In this document: one piece after another, positions 52,771 through 62,389 of the stretch | Numbering within the stretch: position 1 is the first letter of the stretch | Layout of the letters: every line of letters starts with the position of its first letter | NCBI RefSeq assembly: GCF_000744095.1 | Contig: NZ_JQLI01000008.1 | Span: 2,666,001 to 2,730,000 of the forward strand | DNA from: Cupriavidus necator A5-1 | GTDB taxonomy: Bacteria; Pseudomonadota; Gammaproteobacteria; Burkholderiales; Burkholderiaceae | Reading direction: 5' to 3' | Length of the DNA stretch: 64,000 nucleotides | The notes under the pieces: generated by a model | Seen by the model: the letters and a program-made list of their open reading frames with translations, nothing else | Database searches by the model: none | What the model was told of the DNA's origin: nothing | Position numbers and translations under genes: made by a program

Positions 52771-54759
52771 ATGACCGACAGCAATTCGCCGAAGCGCAAG
52801 ACGCTAGGCATCAAGGCCGCAGGCGACACCGGCACGGCCGCGCGCAAGAGCGGCACCCGCCCCGTGCGCGTGTCCGACCTGAACCGCAAGCGCGTACAGT
52901 CCGTGGCCGAGGGCATCAAGCGCGCCCAGCAGCGTACCGGCGGCAAGGCCGGCGGGCGCCCGGCACAGGGCGAGGCGCAGGCCGGTGCCGGCGAGCCGCG
53001 CAAGCCGCGCGCGCCGCGCCCTGCTGACGGCGAACGCCAGGCGCGGCCGCGCCGCCCTGGCGATGACGAGAACCGTGGGCGCCGCTATGGCGACGATCGT
53101 GGCGAAGCGCGCCCGCGCCGCTTCGAAGGTGACGCATCGCGTCCGCCGCGCCGCTTTGGCGACGACGAGAACCGTCCGCGACGCGCTGGCGACGATCGTG
53201 GCGAAGCCCGCCCGCGCCGCTTCGAGGGCGGCGAATCGCGCCCGCCGCGCCGCTTTGGTGACGACGAGAACCGTCCGCGCCGCTACGGCGACGATCGTGG
53301 CGAAGCGCGCCCGCGCCGCTTCGAGGGCGGCGAATCGCGCCCGCCGCGCCGCTTTGGTGACGACGAAAACCGTCCGCGCCGCGCTGGCGACGACCGGGGC
53401 GAGGCACGCCCTCCGCGCCGCTTCGAAGGTGGTGATGCTCGTCCGCGCCGTCCTGGCGACGATGACAATCGTCCGCGCCGTTTTGAAAGTGCCGATTCGC
53501 GCCCGCGTCGTGTCGGCGATGACGACAACCGCCCGCGCCGCTATGGCGACGACCGGGGCGAGGCACGTCCTCCGCGCCGCTTCGAAGGTGGTGATGCTCG
53601 TCCGCGCCGCCCTGGCGACGACGACAATCGTCCGCGCCGTTTTGAAGGTGGCGACGCGCGTGCCCCGCGCCGCTTTGAAGGTGCCGATTCGCGCCCGCGT
53701 CGCGTTGGCGATGAAGACAACCGCCCGCGCCGCTATGGCGACGACAAGGGCGAGGCACGTCCGCGCCGCTTCGAAGGCGACGATGCGCGCCCGCGCCACT
53801 ACGGCGACGACGACAACCGTCCGCGCCGCCCCGCCCCCACCGGCGAGCGCCGCCGCGAAGGCACGGCCCCGGCACGGCGCTTCAGCGATGCCGCGGACCG
53901 CATCCGCACGGCCGGCACGCCTCGCCCGCAGGCCCCGGCCCAGCGCGCGGAAAAGCCCGCGGCCAGCCGCGACGATGCCGGCCATGACGACGGCCTGGTG
54001 CGCCTGTCCAAGCGCATGTCGGAACTCGGCCTGTGCTCGCGCCGCGAAGCCGATGAATGGATCCCGCGTGGCTGGGTGCTTGTCGATGGCAAGCCGGTGA
54101 CCGAGCTGGGCTCGCGCATCCGCCCGGACGCCGAGATCGAGATCATGCAGGAAGCCCGCTCCGAACAGGGCGAGCGCGTCACGGTGCTGCTGAACAAGCC
54201 GGTGGGCTATGTCTCCGGCCAGGCCGAGGATGGCTACGAGCCGGCCGCGGTGTTGTTTACCGCCGAGAACCAGTGGGAAGGCGATCCCACGCGCAAGCGC
54301 TTTGCCCCGTGGCAGCGCAAGAGCCTGGCGCCGGCTGGCCGTCTCGATATCGATTCGACCGGGCTGCTGGTGCTGACGCAGGACGGCCGCGTGGCGCGCG
54401 CGCTGATCGGCGAGGATTCGACCGTCGAGAAGGAATACCTGGTGCGGGTGGTGTGGCATTCGCCGCAGGGTGTGGTCGAGCGCAATATCAGTGGGGAATT
54501 CCCTGCGGACGATCTCGAGCTGCTGCGCCATGGCCTTTCGCTGGATGGCGTGCCGCTGAAGCCGGCGAAGGTGAGCTGGCAGAACGAGGAACAGTTGCGC
54601 TTTGTGCTGCGCGAGGGCCGCAAGCGCCAGATCCGGCGGATGTGCGAACAGGTCGGGCTGGAAGTGGTTGGCCTGAAGCGCGTGCGGATGGGGCGCGTGG
54701 TGCTGGGGGATCTGCCGCCGGGCAAGTGGAGGTTCCTGGGGCAGTTTGAGAAGTTCTGA
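52771..54759 (+). CDS. RsuA/RluB-family pseudouridine synthase with long RG/RD-rich N-terminus
   Basis: 662 residues. The first ~400 are disordered and highly basic/acidic, built from near-repeats such as GDDRGEARPRRFEGG and RPPRRFGDDENRPRR. The catalytic part follows: S4 RNA-binding domain (VRLSKRMSELGLCSRREADE), VTVLLNKPVGYVSGQ, catalytic-Asp motif AGRLDIDSTGLLVLTQDGRV, and EGRKRQIRRMCEQVGLEVVG. It isomerises a uridine in 23S rRNA if RluB; RluE or RsuA-like targets are not excluded. It starts 23 nt after glnD. A terminator follows. Confidence 0.9.
   Translation: MTDSNSPKRKTLGIKAAGDTGTAARKSGTRPVRVSDLNRKRVQSVAEGIKRAQQRTGGKAGGRPAQGEAQAGAGEPRKPRAPRPADGERQARPRRPGDDENRGRRYGDDRGEARPRRFEGDASRPPRRFGDDENRPRRAGDDRGEARPRRFEGGESRPPRRFGDDENRPRRYGDDRGEARPRRFEGGESRPPRRFGDDENRPRRAGDDRGEARPPRRFEGGDARPRRPGDDDNRPRRFESADSRPRRVGDDDNRPRRYGDDRGEARPPRRFEGGDARPRRPGDDDNRPRRFEGGDARAPRRFEGADSRPRRVGDEDNRPRRYGDDKGEARPRRFEGDDARPRHYGDDDNRPRRPAPTGERRREGTAPARRFSDAADRIRTAGTPRPQAPAQRAEKPAASRDDAGHDDGLVRLSKRMSELGLCSRREADEWIPRGWVLVDGKPVTELGSRIRPDAEIEIMQEARSEQGERVTVLLNKPVGYVSGQAEDGYEPAAVLFTAENQWEGDPTRKRFAPWQRKSLAPAGRLDIDSTGLLVLTQDGRVARALIGEDSTVEKEYLVRVVWHSPQGVVERNISGEFPADDLELLRHGLSLDGVPLKPAKVSWQNEEQLRFVLREGRKRQIRRMCEQVGLEVVGLKRVRMGRVVLGDLPPGKWRFLGQFEKF
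53090..53830 (+). repeat. In-frame degenerate tandem repeats in the pseudouridine synthase gene
   Basis: Units of roughly 32-33 codons (about 96-99 bp), with internal sub-repeats CCGCGCCGCT and GGCGACGA, encode alternating RPRRFEGG and GDDENRPRR blocks. At least six units are recognisable. Such coding repeats change length easily by slippage or recombination. Confidence 0.7.
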
Positions 54760-54780
54760 GCCTGAAGAAGTCCTGATGAA

Positions 54781-54809
54781 AAGGGCGGCCATTGTGGCCG
54801 CCCTTTTTT
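54781..54809. terminator. Strong intrinsic terminator between convergent genes
   Basis: AAGGGCGGCCA/TGGCCGCCCTT stem with a TTG loop, then six T residues on the plus strand. It ends the glnD/pseudouridine synthase transcript and faces the def stop at 54840. Confidence 0.85.
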
Positions 54810-54839
54810 GCTTTCTGCCGGTTTGAGAAACGCTGGTGG

Positions 54840-55373
54840 TCAATCGTCGCTATTCGGCGGCAGCTCCGGGAACAAGATTTCGGTAAACCCAAACTTCGTG
54901 AAATCCTTGATCCGCATCGGATAAAGAATCCCCTGCAGGTGGTCGCACTCATGCTGCACCACCCGCGCATGGAAGCCTTCCGCCACGCGCTCCAGGTGGT
55001 TGCCCATCAGGTCATAACCACTGTACTTCAGCCGCAAGTGCCGCGGCACCACGCCCCGCAGCCCCGGCACCGACAGGCACCCTTCCCACCCGTCTTCCAT
55101 CTCCTCCGACTGCATCTCCAGCACCGGATTGATCAGCACCGTCTTGGGCACCGTCGGCGCATCCGGATAGCGCGGATTGCGGTCGAAGCCGAAGATCACG
55201 ACCTGCAGCCCCACGCCGATCTGCGGTGCCGCCAGGCCCGCGCCGTTGGCGTGGTCCATGGTGTCGAACATGTCGTCGATCAGCGTGCGCAGCTCAGGCG
55301 TATTGAAGCGCTCCACCGGCCGTGCCACCTGCAGCAGGCGCGGATCGCCCATCTTGAGAATCTCGCGGATCAT
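54840..55373 (-). CDS. def: Peptide deformylase
   Basis: 177 residues with all three motifs: GAGLAAPQIGVGLQVVIFGF, WEGCLSVPGLRGVVPRHLRL and VQHECDHLQGILYP, where the HECDH holds the metal. It removes the N-formyl group before Map acts. It starts 15 nt after the ligA stop. It is unusual in not being next to fmt and may be one of several paralogues. Confidence 0.95.
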   Translation of the reverse strand: MIREILKMGDPRLLQVARPVERFNTPELRTLIDDMFDTMDHANGAGLAAPQIGVGLQVVIFGFDRNPRYPDAPTVPKTVLINPVLEMQSEEMEDGWEGCLSVPGLRGVVPRHLRLKYSGYDLMGNHLERVAEGFHARVVQHECDHLQGILYPMRIKDFTKFGFTEILFPELPPNSDD

Positions 55374-55388
55374 GGCTGTTTTCCCCGG

Positions 55389-57518
55389 TTAATCCTGTGC
55401 GGGCGCGGCACCCGCCTGCGCCAGCAAGGCCAGCATGCCGGCCTCGTCCAGCACCGGCACGCCCAGCGCCTCGGCCTTGTCCAACTTGCTGCCGGCCTCG
55501 GCGCCGGCGACCACGTAGTCGGTCTTCTTTGAAACCGAACCCGCCACCTTGGCGCCCGCGGCCTCCAGCATTTCCTTGGCGTCCTCGCGCGACAGATTGG
55601 GCAGCGTGCCGGTCAGCACGAAGGTCTTGCCCGACAGCGGCGCGGGGGCTTTCGCCACCGGCTCGCTTTCCGGCCAGTGTACGCCTGCGGCGCGCAGCTG
55701 TTCGATGACCTCGACGTTGTGCGGTTCGGCCAGGAAGTGCGCGATCGACTGCGCCACCACCGGGCCCACGTCGTTCACTTCCAGCAGTGCCGCCTCATCG
55801 GCGGCCATCAGCGCGTCGAGCTTGCCGAAATGCTTCGCGAGATCCTTGGCCGTGGCCTCGCCCACATGGCGGATGCCGAGTGCGAAGATGAAGCGGTTCA
55901 TGGTGGTCTCGCGCGACTTGTCGATCGCCGTCACCAGGTTGGCCGCGGACTTGTCGGCCATGCGCTCCAGCGCCGCCAGCTTGGCCACGCCCAGCTTGTA
56001 CAGGTCGGCGGGCGTGCGCACGATGCCCTGGTCGACCAGCTGCTCGACCAGCTTGTCGCCGAGGCCTTCAATATCCATCGCGCGCCGCTGCGCGAAATGC
56101 AGCAGCGACTGCTTGCGCTGCGCCGCGCAGATCAGCCCGCCGGTGCAGCGGGCAATGGCCTCGTCTTCCAGCTTTTCGATATGCGAGCCGCACACCGGGC
56201 ACGCGGTCGGCATCACGAAGGCGCGCGCATCGTCGGGCCGGCGCTCGGTCACCACGGCGACCACTTCCGGGATCACGTCGCCGGCGCGGCGCACGATCAC
56301 GGTGTCGCCGATATGCACGTCCTTGCGGCGGATCTCGTCCTCGTTGTGCAGCGTGGCGTTGGTCACCGTGACGCCACCGACAAATACCGGCTTGAGCCGC
56401 GCCACCGGCGTGATCGCACCGGTACGCCCGACCTGCACCTCGATATCCTCGACGATGGTGGTCATCTCCTGCGCCGGGAACTTGTGCGCCAGCGCAAAGC
56501 GCGGTGCGCGCGAGACAAAGCCCAGGCGGTCCTGCTCGGCCAGCGCATTGACCTTGTAGACCACGCCGTCGATGTCGTACGGCAGGTCGTCGCGGCGCTT
56601 GCCGATATCGCGGTAGAACTCCAGCAGCCCCTGCGCGCCCTTCACCACCGCGCGCTCCTTGCACACCGGCAGGCCCAGCGCGGCAAAGCCGTCGAGCATG
56701 GCGCCATGCGTAGGGGGACGGTCGACGCCGTGCAGCTCGCCCAGCCCGTAGGCGAAGAACGACAGCGGCCGCTTCGCGGTAATGCGCGGATCGAGCTGGC
56801 GCAGGCTGCCGGCGGCGGCATTGCGCGGGTTGACGAAGGTCTTCTCGCCGGCTTCGGCCTGGCGTTCGTTGAGCTTGTCGAAGTCGCGGCGGTACATGAA
56901 GACCTCGCCGCGCACTTCCAGCACCGCGGGCGCCTGGCCGCGCAGCTTCAGCGGGATCGCCTTGATGGTGCGCACGTTGACGGTGACGTCCTCGCCAGTC
57001 TCGCCGTCGCCGCGCGTGGCGGCCTGCACCAGGCGGCCGTCTTCATAGCGCAGCGACATGGCCAGGCCATCGAACTTCAGTTCGCAGTGGTACTCGACTG
57101 CGTCGGCGGCGCTGAACAGGTCCTGCTCGCCGGCCGCGGGCGCGGTGCGGCCCAGGCCTTGCGCGCAGCGGCGGTCGAAATTCAGCACATCCGCGTCGTC
57201 GAAGCCGTTGTTCAGCGACAGCATCGGCACGCGGTGGCGCACCGCGTTGAAGGCGGCCAGCGGCTCACCACCAACGCGCTGCGTCGGCGAATCGGGCGTC
57301 TGCAGTTCGGGATGCTCAAGCTCCAGCGCCTGCAGCTCGCTGAACAGCGCATCGTATTCCGCATCGGGAATGGTCGGCGCGTCCAGCACATAGTACTGGT
57401 GGCTGTGGCGATCGATCTCATCGCGCAGCCAGGCCACGCGTTTGGCAGCGGCTGCGGGCGACAAGCCGCCGGCGGGCGCGGAGGCTTCCGCCTGCGCGCC
57501 GCGGTGTTTTGCGGTCAT
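55389..57518 (-). CDS. ligA: NAD-dependent DNA ligase
   Basis: 709 residues. The N-terminal Ia domain (RVAWLRDEIDRHSHQYYVLD) precedes the adenylation domain with the KFDG motif in YHCELKFDGLAMSLRYEDGR. An OB fold, the zinc finger CPVCGSHIEKLEDEAIARC, HhH repeats and a C-terminal BRCT domain (LSGKTFVLTGTLPNLSREDA) follow. It seals nicks in replication and repair. It is 12 nt after zipA. Confidence 0.97.
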   Translation of the reverse strand: MTAKHRGAQAEASAPAGGLSPAAAAKRVAWLRDEIDRHSHQYYVLDAPTIPDAEYDALFSELQALELEHPELQTPDSPTQRVGGEPLAAFNAVRHRVPMLSLNNGFDDADVLNFDRRCAQGLGRTAPAAGEQDLFSAADAVEYHCELKFDGLAMSLRYEDGRLVQAATRGDGETGEDVTVNVRTIKAIPLKLRGQAPAVLEVRGEVFMYRRDFDKLNERQAEAGEKTFVNPRNAAAGSLRQLDPRITAKRPLSFFAYGLGELHGVDRPPTHGAMLDGFAALGLPVCKERAVVKGAQGLLEFYRDIGKRRDDLPYDIDGVVYKVNALAEQDRLGFVSRAPRFALAHKFPAQEMTTIVEDIEVQVGRTGAITPVARLKPVFVGGVTVTNATLHNEDEIRRKDVHIGDTVIVRRAGDVIPEVVAVVTERRPDDARAFVMPTACPVCGSHIEKLEDEAIARCTGGLICAAQRKQSLLHFAQRRAMDIEGLGDKLVEQLVDQGIVRTPADLYKLGVAKLAALERMADKSAANLVTAIDKSRETTMNRFIFALGIRHVGEATAKDLAKHFGKLDALMAADEAALLEVNDVGPVVAQSIAHFLAEPHNVEVIEQLRAAGVHWPESEPVAKAPAPLSGKTFVLTGTLPNLSREDAKEMLEAAGAKVAGSVSKKTDYVVAGAEAGSKLDKAEALGVPVLDEAGMLALLAQAGAAPAQD

Positions 57519-57530
57519 GGCAGGCTCCGG

Positions 57531-58877
57531 CTAGACGCTGAACAGGCGCAGCGCCACCGGCGATCCGGCCGACATGCCGCGCGCTTCCAGCTTGTTGTAC
57601 AGCGTTTCAAGCTGGTTGAAGATGGCAACGAACGAGGTCTCCGTCAGCGGCCGCATGTTGTCATCCACCAACTGGGCGCCCATGCGCTGGGCCAGCGTGT
57701 AGCCGTACTCGCATACCGTTTTGAACGGCTTGGCGCCCTGGTCGGCCAGCGGCACGTCGAGCAGCAGCGTAATCTGGCGGCCAGCCTTGACGGTCAGGTC
57801 GTCGCGCAGGAAGTTGGTATCGCCGAACTGCAGCGTAAACAGCGGGCGCTGCACGCCTTCGGCATTGGCCTGGTAGCGGATAAAGCGCGTGCCGTCGCGC
57901 GACAGCACCAGTCCGTCCTGCGTGGCCACGTTCTGCACATAGGCGGCCGACCACGGCGCGCCGTCGGAGATCACGTTGACGCCGAGCTGCACGTCGCAGC
58001 CGGCGGCAAAGGCGTCGAGCTCGCGCGCGTTGGCCACGGTCTCGGTCATGTCGGGAAGGTCGGCGGAGGCGTCGAGCGACTCGGCCAGCGATTCGACCGC
58101 GGTGATGAATTCCGAGAACTCCAGCGCATTGAGCGGGCCGCCGCGGTTGGCAAGCTGCGCGCCGACCTGCAGGTCTTCGTACTGGTGGCCGGCGGTTACC
58201 GGCTCCCACGCATTGGCTTCGGCGCGCAGGCCCTCGATATGGACCTGCTTGGTGCCGGCGCGGCGCAGCCGGCCGGTCAGCGGCAGGATGCGGTCGCCCG
58301 AAGCCTTGCGCTCCAGGTGCAGCGGCACGATGCAGTCGATCAGCGGATCGATCAAGGCCGGCGTGGGCTGGCCGTCGGGCACGGCGGCCACCGGTGCGGG
58401 CGCGGGAGCCGGTGCAGGCACCGGGGCCGGGGCCCCTTCCTGCTTCACTCCCTGCTTCGCTTCCTGCTTCACCTCGAGTTCCGCTTCGTCCGCGGCGGCA
58501 TCGCGCTGCGGCATGCTGGCGGCGACTGCCACTTCCTCGGCAACAGCCTCGTCGGCATCGGCCGTGCCGGCAGCCGCCGCAGCCGCGACGGCGGCCGTGG
58601 CCGCGTTGTTGGCATCGCTTGCCCGGGCCGACGAGGTCAGCGTCGGCTCGCGCCGCTCGGCCTGTTCAGCGCTGGCTTCATGCAGGCGCGCCGCGGTCTC
58701 CGGCGTGGTGCCATGGCCGACCACCGGCTCGCGCATCGGCGGCAGGTCGTCTTCCGGGCTCAGTTCGCGCGGGCGGCGTGCCTTGCGGATCTGCCACTGG
58801 TTGTAGCCGAACAGCAGCGCCAGGAAAACCAGGCCCGCGACGATCAGCGCGGTCTGCAGGTCCATGTTCAGGTTCAT
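57531..58877 (-). CDS. zipA: Cell division protein ZipA homologue
   Basis: 448 residues. An N-terminal membrane helix (LQTALIVAGLVFLALLFGYN) leads to a long Ala/Pro/Glu-rich linker (about 60-190). A C-terminal FtsZ-binding domain (CDVQLGVNVISDGAPWSAAY, ITLLLDVPLADQGAKPFKTV) follows. It tethers FtsZ to the membrane. Its ATG overlaps the smc stop (ATGA), and ligA follows: the smc-zipA-ligA order is typical of betaproteobacteria. Confidence 0.85.
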   Translation of the reverse strand: MNLNMDLQTALIVAGLVFLALLFGYNQWQIRKARRPRELSPEDDLPPMREPVVGHGTTPETAARLHEASAEQAERREPTLTSSARASDANNAATAAVAAAAAAGTADADEAVAEEVAVAASMPQRDAAADEAELEVKQEAKQGVKQEGAPAPVPAPAPAPAPVAAVPDGQPTPALIDPLIDCIVPLHLERKASGDRILPLTGRLRRAGTKQVHIEGLRAEANAWEPVTAGHQYEDLQVGAQLANRGGPLNALEFSEFITAVESLAESLDASADLPDMTETVANARELDAFAAGCDVQLGVNVISDGAPWSAAYVQNVATQDGLVLSRDGTRFIRYQANAEGVQRPLFTLQFGDTNFLRDDLTVKAGRQITLLLDVPLADQGAKPFKTVCEYGYTLAQRMGAQLVDDNMRPLTETSFVAIFNQLETLYNKLEARGMSAGSPVALRLFSV

Positions 58878-61800
58878 GCTGCCTCCGCCATCGAAACCGC
58901 CGCGTCCATATCCACGGCCACGATACGCGAAACGCCCTGCTCCTGCATGGTCACGCCAATGAGTTGATGAGCCATTTCCATGGCGATCTTGTTATGTGAG
59001 ATGAAAACGAATTGAGTCTTGTCCGACATGCGCGCCACCATATTGGCGTAGCGCTCGGTGTTGGCGTCGTCCAGCGGCGCATCCACCTCGTCCAGCAGGC
59101 AGAACGGCGCCGGGTTGAGCTGGAACATGGCAAACACCAGCGCGATCGCGGTCAGCGCCTTCTCGCCGCCCGACAGCAGGTGGATGGTCGAGTTCTTCTT
59201 GCCCGGGGGCTGCGCCATCACCTGCACGCCGGCGTCGAGGATTTCTTCGCCGGTCATGATCAGGCGCGCCTGGCCGCCACCGAACAGCGACGGGAACAGC
59301 TCGCCGAAATGATGGTTGACCTGGTCGAAGGTGCCCTGCAGCAGCGCACGGGTTTCCTGGTCGATCTTGGCGATCGCGTCGTCCAGCGTACTGATGGCGT
59401 CGTTCAGGTCGGCCGACTGCGCATCGAGGAAGGTCTTGCGCTCGCGCGCCGCCGCCAGCTCGTCGAGCGCGGCCATGTTGACCGGGCCGAGCGCGTTGAT
59501 GGCGTTATTGATGCGCGTGACCTCGCCCTGCAGGTACGACGGCTTCAGGTCGCCGGTCAGCTTGTCGGCCAGCGCGGCCTCGTCCACCTCGGCCGTGGTC
59601 AGTTGCTCGCTGAACTGCTCCTGGTTCAGGCGCGCGGCCTGTTCCTTGAGCTGCAGTTCAGTGATGCGGTCGCGCAGGGGCTGCAGGCTGCGCTCGGCGG
59701 CCAGGCGCTGTTCGTCGTGCTGGCGCAGCTGTGCCGACAGCGCGTCCAGTTCGGTGCGCGCGATGGTGAGCTTTTCTTCCTTCTCGGCGCGCCGCTCCAG
59801 CGCTTCCTGCAGCCCGGTGTGCGCGGTCTGCTCGTTGATGGTCTCCAGCTCGGCGCGAGCGTTTTCCAGCGACTCGGCGATGCGTTCGGCCTGGTCTGCC
59901 GCGACCTGGATGTTGCGGCGCAGCTCGTCGATGCGGCTCGACAGGTTGCGCTCGGCAAAGAGCGCTTCCTGCGCGGCGCGCTCGAGGTCGCGCAGCTGAT
60001 GGCGCGCGCCGGACAGCTTGCTGTCCAGCGCCTCGAAGGCCATCTGCTGGTCTTCATGCGTGGCCTGCATCTCGGCCAGCGCGGCGTCATGCTGCTCGAA
60101 GCTGGCTTCGGATTCGGCGCGGATGGCGCGCTGTTCTTCGATCTGCGCGTGGATTTCGTCCAGCTCCTCGCGGATCTGGCCGCTGCGGGCGGAGTAGCGC
60201 TCCATCGCCTGCGACAGCTTGAGCACGTCCATCTGCAGCGCATGCACGCGGCGCGTGGCCTGCTCGGCGCGCGTGCGCGCCTCGCTCAGCGACTGGCTGG
60301 CCTGGGTGTAGGCGGCCTCGGCGCGAACGGCCTGGGTCTTGGCCTCGTCCGACAGCAGCACCTGCGCGCGCGCCTGCTTCTGCAGGTTCTCGATCTCCTG
60401 CTCGCGCGCCAGCATGCCGGACTGCTCGGAGTCGGCGGCGTAGATCTGGATGGCGTTGCGGCCGACCAGGTGGCCATCGGCCACGACGAACGACGCGCCG
60501 TCGGGCAGCGTGTTGCGCGCGGCCAGTGCCTGCGCCATGTCGGTGGCGACGTAGATATCGGCCAGCCAGTCCTGCATCACCGCACGGATGCCCGGCTCGG
60601 TGATCTGCACCAGCGACATCAGCGGGCGCAGGCCTGCCGGCGTTTCCAGCGGACGGGCCGCGGGCGGCGGCGAGTAGAACGCCAGCTTGGCCGGCGGCGC
60701 GTCGGACAGGAAGGCCTTGACCCAGTCCAGGTTCGACACTTCCAGCGCGTTCAGCTTCTCGCGCAGCACCGATTCGAGCGCGTTTTCCCAGCCTGGCTCG
60801 ATATGGACCTTCTTCCACAGGCGCGGCAGCTCGGCCAGGCCGTGCTTGGCCAGCCACGGCTGCACCTTGCCGTCGGTCTGCACGTTTTCCTGCAGCTGAC
60901 GCAGCGCCTGCAGGCGGGCCTCCAGCGAGGCGATCGCGGCGGCTTCGCTGTGCACGCGCGCCTGCCCGGCGCGGCGCTCTTCGTCCAGGCGCGGCACGCT
61001 TTCTTCGGCGTCGGCCAGCACTGCCTGCGCTTCCTCAACCAGCGCTTCCTGCTCGGCCAGTTCGGCGCGGGCCTGCTCCAGGCGGGTTTCGTCCGGGCGG
61101 TCCAGGCCTTTTTCTTCGGCCGACAGGCGTTCGCGGCGCTGCTCGAGCTGCTGCAGCATCTGGTCGGCGCTGCGCTGCTGCGCGGCCTCCAGCTTGAGCG
61201 CCTGCTCGGCCTGCATGATGCCGGCGCGCTGCTCGTTGAGGAGTTGCTGCGCATCGCGCCACTGTGCTTCCAGCGTCGGCAGCTCGTCGTTCTTGTGGGC
61301 CACGGCCTCCTGGGCCTCGACCGTGCGGCCCTCGGCCACGGCCAGGTTTTCCTCGGCCTGCGCCAGTTCGTCGGTGGCCTGCTCAGCCTTGCCCTGCCAC
61401 TGCTCGCGCTGCGCGGTCAGCGCGGCGATCTGGGCCTGCACGCGGTTGCGCGATTCCACCACGTAGCGGATCTCGGCCTCGAGCTTGCTGACCTCGGCAT
61501 TGGCCTCGTACAGCGCACCCTGCGCCGCGTGCATGCCGTCGGAGGCCGCGTAATGCGCGGCGCGCATGGTTTCGAGTTCGGCCTCGACGTGGCGCAGTTG
61601 TGCGGTCTGCGCTTCCAGGTCGATCTGGGCCTGCTCGATGGCGCGCTGGTGGCGTTCCTGCTCGGCCTGTGCCTCGCGCTTGCGCAGCAGCCACAGCAGG
61701 TGCTGCTTCTCTTCGCCGTCGGCCTGCAGCGTCTTGAAGCGCTGCGCGACTTCGGCCTGGCCTTCCAGCTTTTCAAGGTTGGAGCCGAGTTCGCGCAGGA

Positions 61801-62389
61801 TGTCCTCCACGCGGGTCAGGTTCTCGCGCGTGTCGGACAGCCGGTTCTCGGTTTCGCGGCGGCGTTCCTTGTACTTGGACACGCCCGCGGCTTCTTCCAG
61901 GAAGATGCGCATGTCATCGGGCTTGGCCTCGATGATGCGCGAGATCATGCCCTGCCCGATGATGGCGTAGGCGCGTGGGCCCAGGCCCGTGCCCAGGAAG
62001 ATGTCCTGGATGTCGCGCCGGCGCACCGGCTGGTTGTTGATGTAGTAGGACGAGGTGCCGTCGCGGGTCAGCACGCGCTTGACCGCCACTTCGGCGTACT
62101 GGCTCCACTGGCCGGCGGCGCGGCCCTCGGCGTTGTCGAAGACCAGTTCCACGCTGGCCCGGCCGGCCTGCTTGCGCGCGGTCGAGCCATTGAAGATGAC
62201 GTCCTGCATGGACTCGCCGCGCAGTTCCGAGGCGCGTGACTCGCCCAGCACCCAGCGCACCGCATCGATGATGTTGGATTTGCCGCAGCCGTTGGGACCG
62301 ACGATGCCGACCAGTTGGCCCGGCACCTGGAAATTGGTGGGATCGACAAATGACTTGAAGCCCGCCAGCTTGATCGAGGATAGTCGCAC
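58874..62389 (-). CDS. smc: Chromosome segregation protein SMC
   Basis: 1171 residues from the GTG at 62389, where the family start (RLSSIKLAGFKSFVDPTNFQ) lies; the frame upstream to 62521 is not conserved. Walker A GIVGPNGCGKSNIIDAVRWV is near the N-terminus, followed by a coiled coil and a hinge around 520-640 (WLAKHGLAELPRLWKKVHIE). A second coiled coil leads to signature HLLSGGEKALTAIALVFAMF and Walker B FCLLDEVDAPLDDANTERYA. It is the ATPase of chromosome condensation; no ScpA/B is nearby. Confidence 0.97.
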   Translation of the reverse strand: MRLSSIKLAGFKSFVDPTNFQVPGQLVGIVGPNGCGKSNIIDAVRWVLGESRASELRGESMQDVIFNGSTARKQAGRASVELVFDNAEGRAAGQWSQYAEVAVKRVLTRDGTSSYYINNQPVRRRDIQDIFLGTGLGPRAYAIIGQGMISRIIEAKPDDMRIFLEEAAGVSKYKERRRETENRLSDTRENLTRVEDILRELGSNLEKLEGQAEVAQRFKTLQADGEEKQHLLWLLRKREAQAEQERHQRAIEQAQIDLEAQTAQLRHVEAELETMRAAHYAASDGMHAAQGALYEANAEVSKLEAEIRYVVESRNRVQAQIAALTAQREQWQGKAEQATDELAQAEENLAVAEGRTVEAQEAVAHKNDELPTLEAQWRDAQQLLNEQRAGIMQAEQALKLEAAQQRSADQMLQQLEQRRERLSAEEKGLDRPDETRLEQARAELAEQEALVEEAQAVLADAEESVPRLDEERRAGQARVHSEAAAIASLEARLQALRQLQENVQTDGKVQPWLAKHGLAELPRLWKKVHIEPGWENALESVLREKLNALEVSNLDWVKAFLSDAPPAKLAFYSPPPAARPLETPAGLRPLMSLVQITEPGIRAVMQDWLADIYVATDMAQALAARNTLPDGASFVVADGHLVGRNAIQIYAADSEQSGMLAREQEIENLQKQARAQVLLSDEAKTQAVRAEAAYTQASQSLSEARTRAEQATRRVHALQMDVLKLSQAMERYSARSGQIREELDEIHAQIEEQRAIRAESEASFEQHDAALAEMQATHEDQQMAFEALDSKLSGARHQLRDLERAAQEALFAERNLSSRIDELRRNIQVAADQAERIAESLENARAELETINEQTAHTGLQEALERRAEKEEKLTIARTELDALSAQLRQHDEQRLAAERSLQPLRDRITELQLKEQAARLNQEQFSEQLTTAEVDEAALADKLTGDLKPSYLQGEVTRINNAINALGPVNMAALDELAAARERKTFLDAQSADLNDAISTLDDAIAKIDQETRALLQGTFDQVNHHFGELFPSLFGGGQARLIMTGEEILDAGVQVMAQPPGKKNSTIHLLSGGEKALTAIALVFAMFQLNPAPFCLLDEVDAPLDDANTERYANMVARMSDKTQFVFISHNKIAMEMAHQLIGVTMQEQGVSRIVAVDMDAAVSMAEAA

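Noticed and set aside
53090..53830. CRISPR-like repeat array
   Set aside because: Repeats are in frame, degenerate, without unique spacers, and encode a disordered protein segment.
59012..62239. 1075-codon open frame on the plus strand across smc
   Set aside because: It is antisense to the well-conserved smc gene, is made of low-complexity Leu/Gly/Arg/Gln translation typical of high-GC shadow frames, and has no ribosome-binding site.
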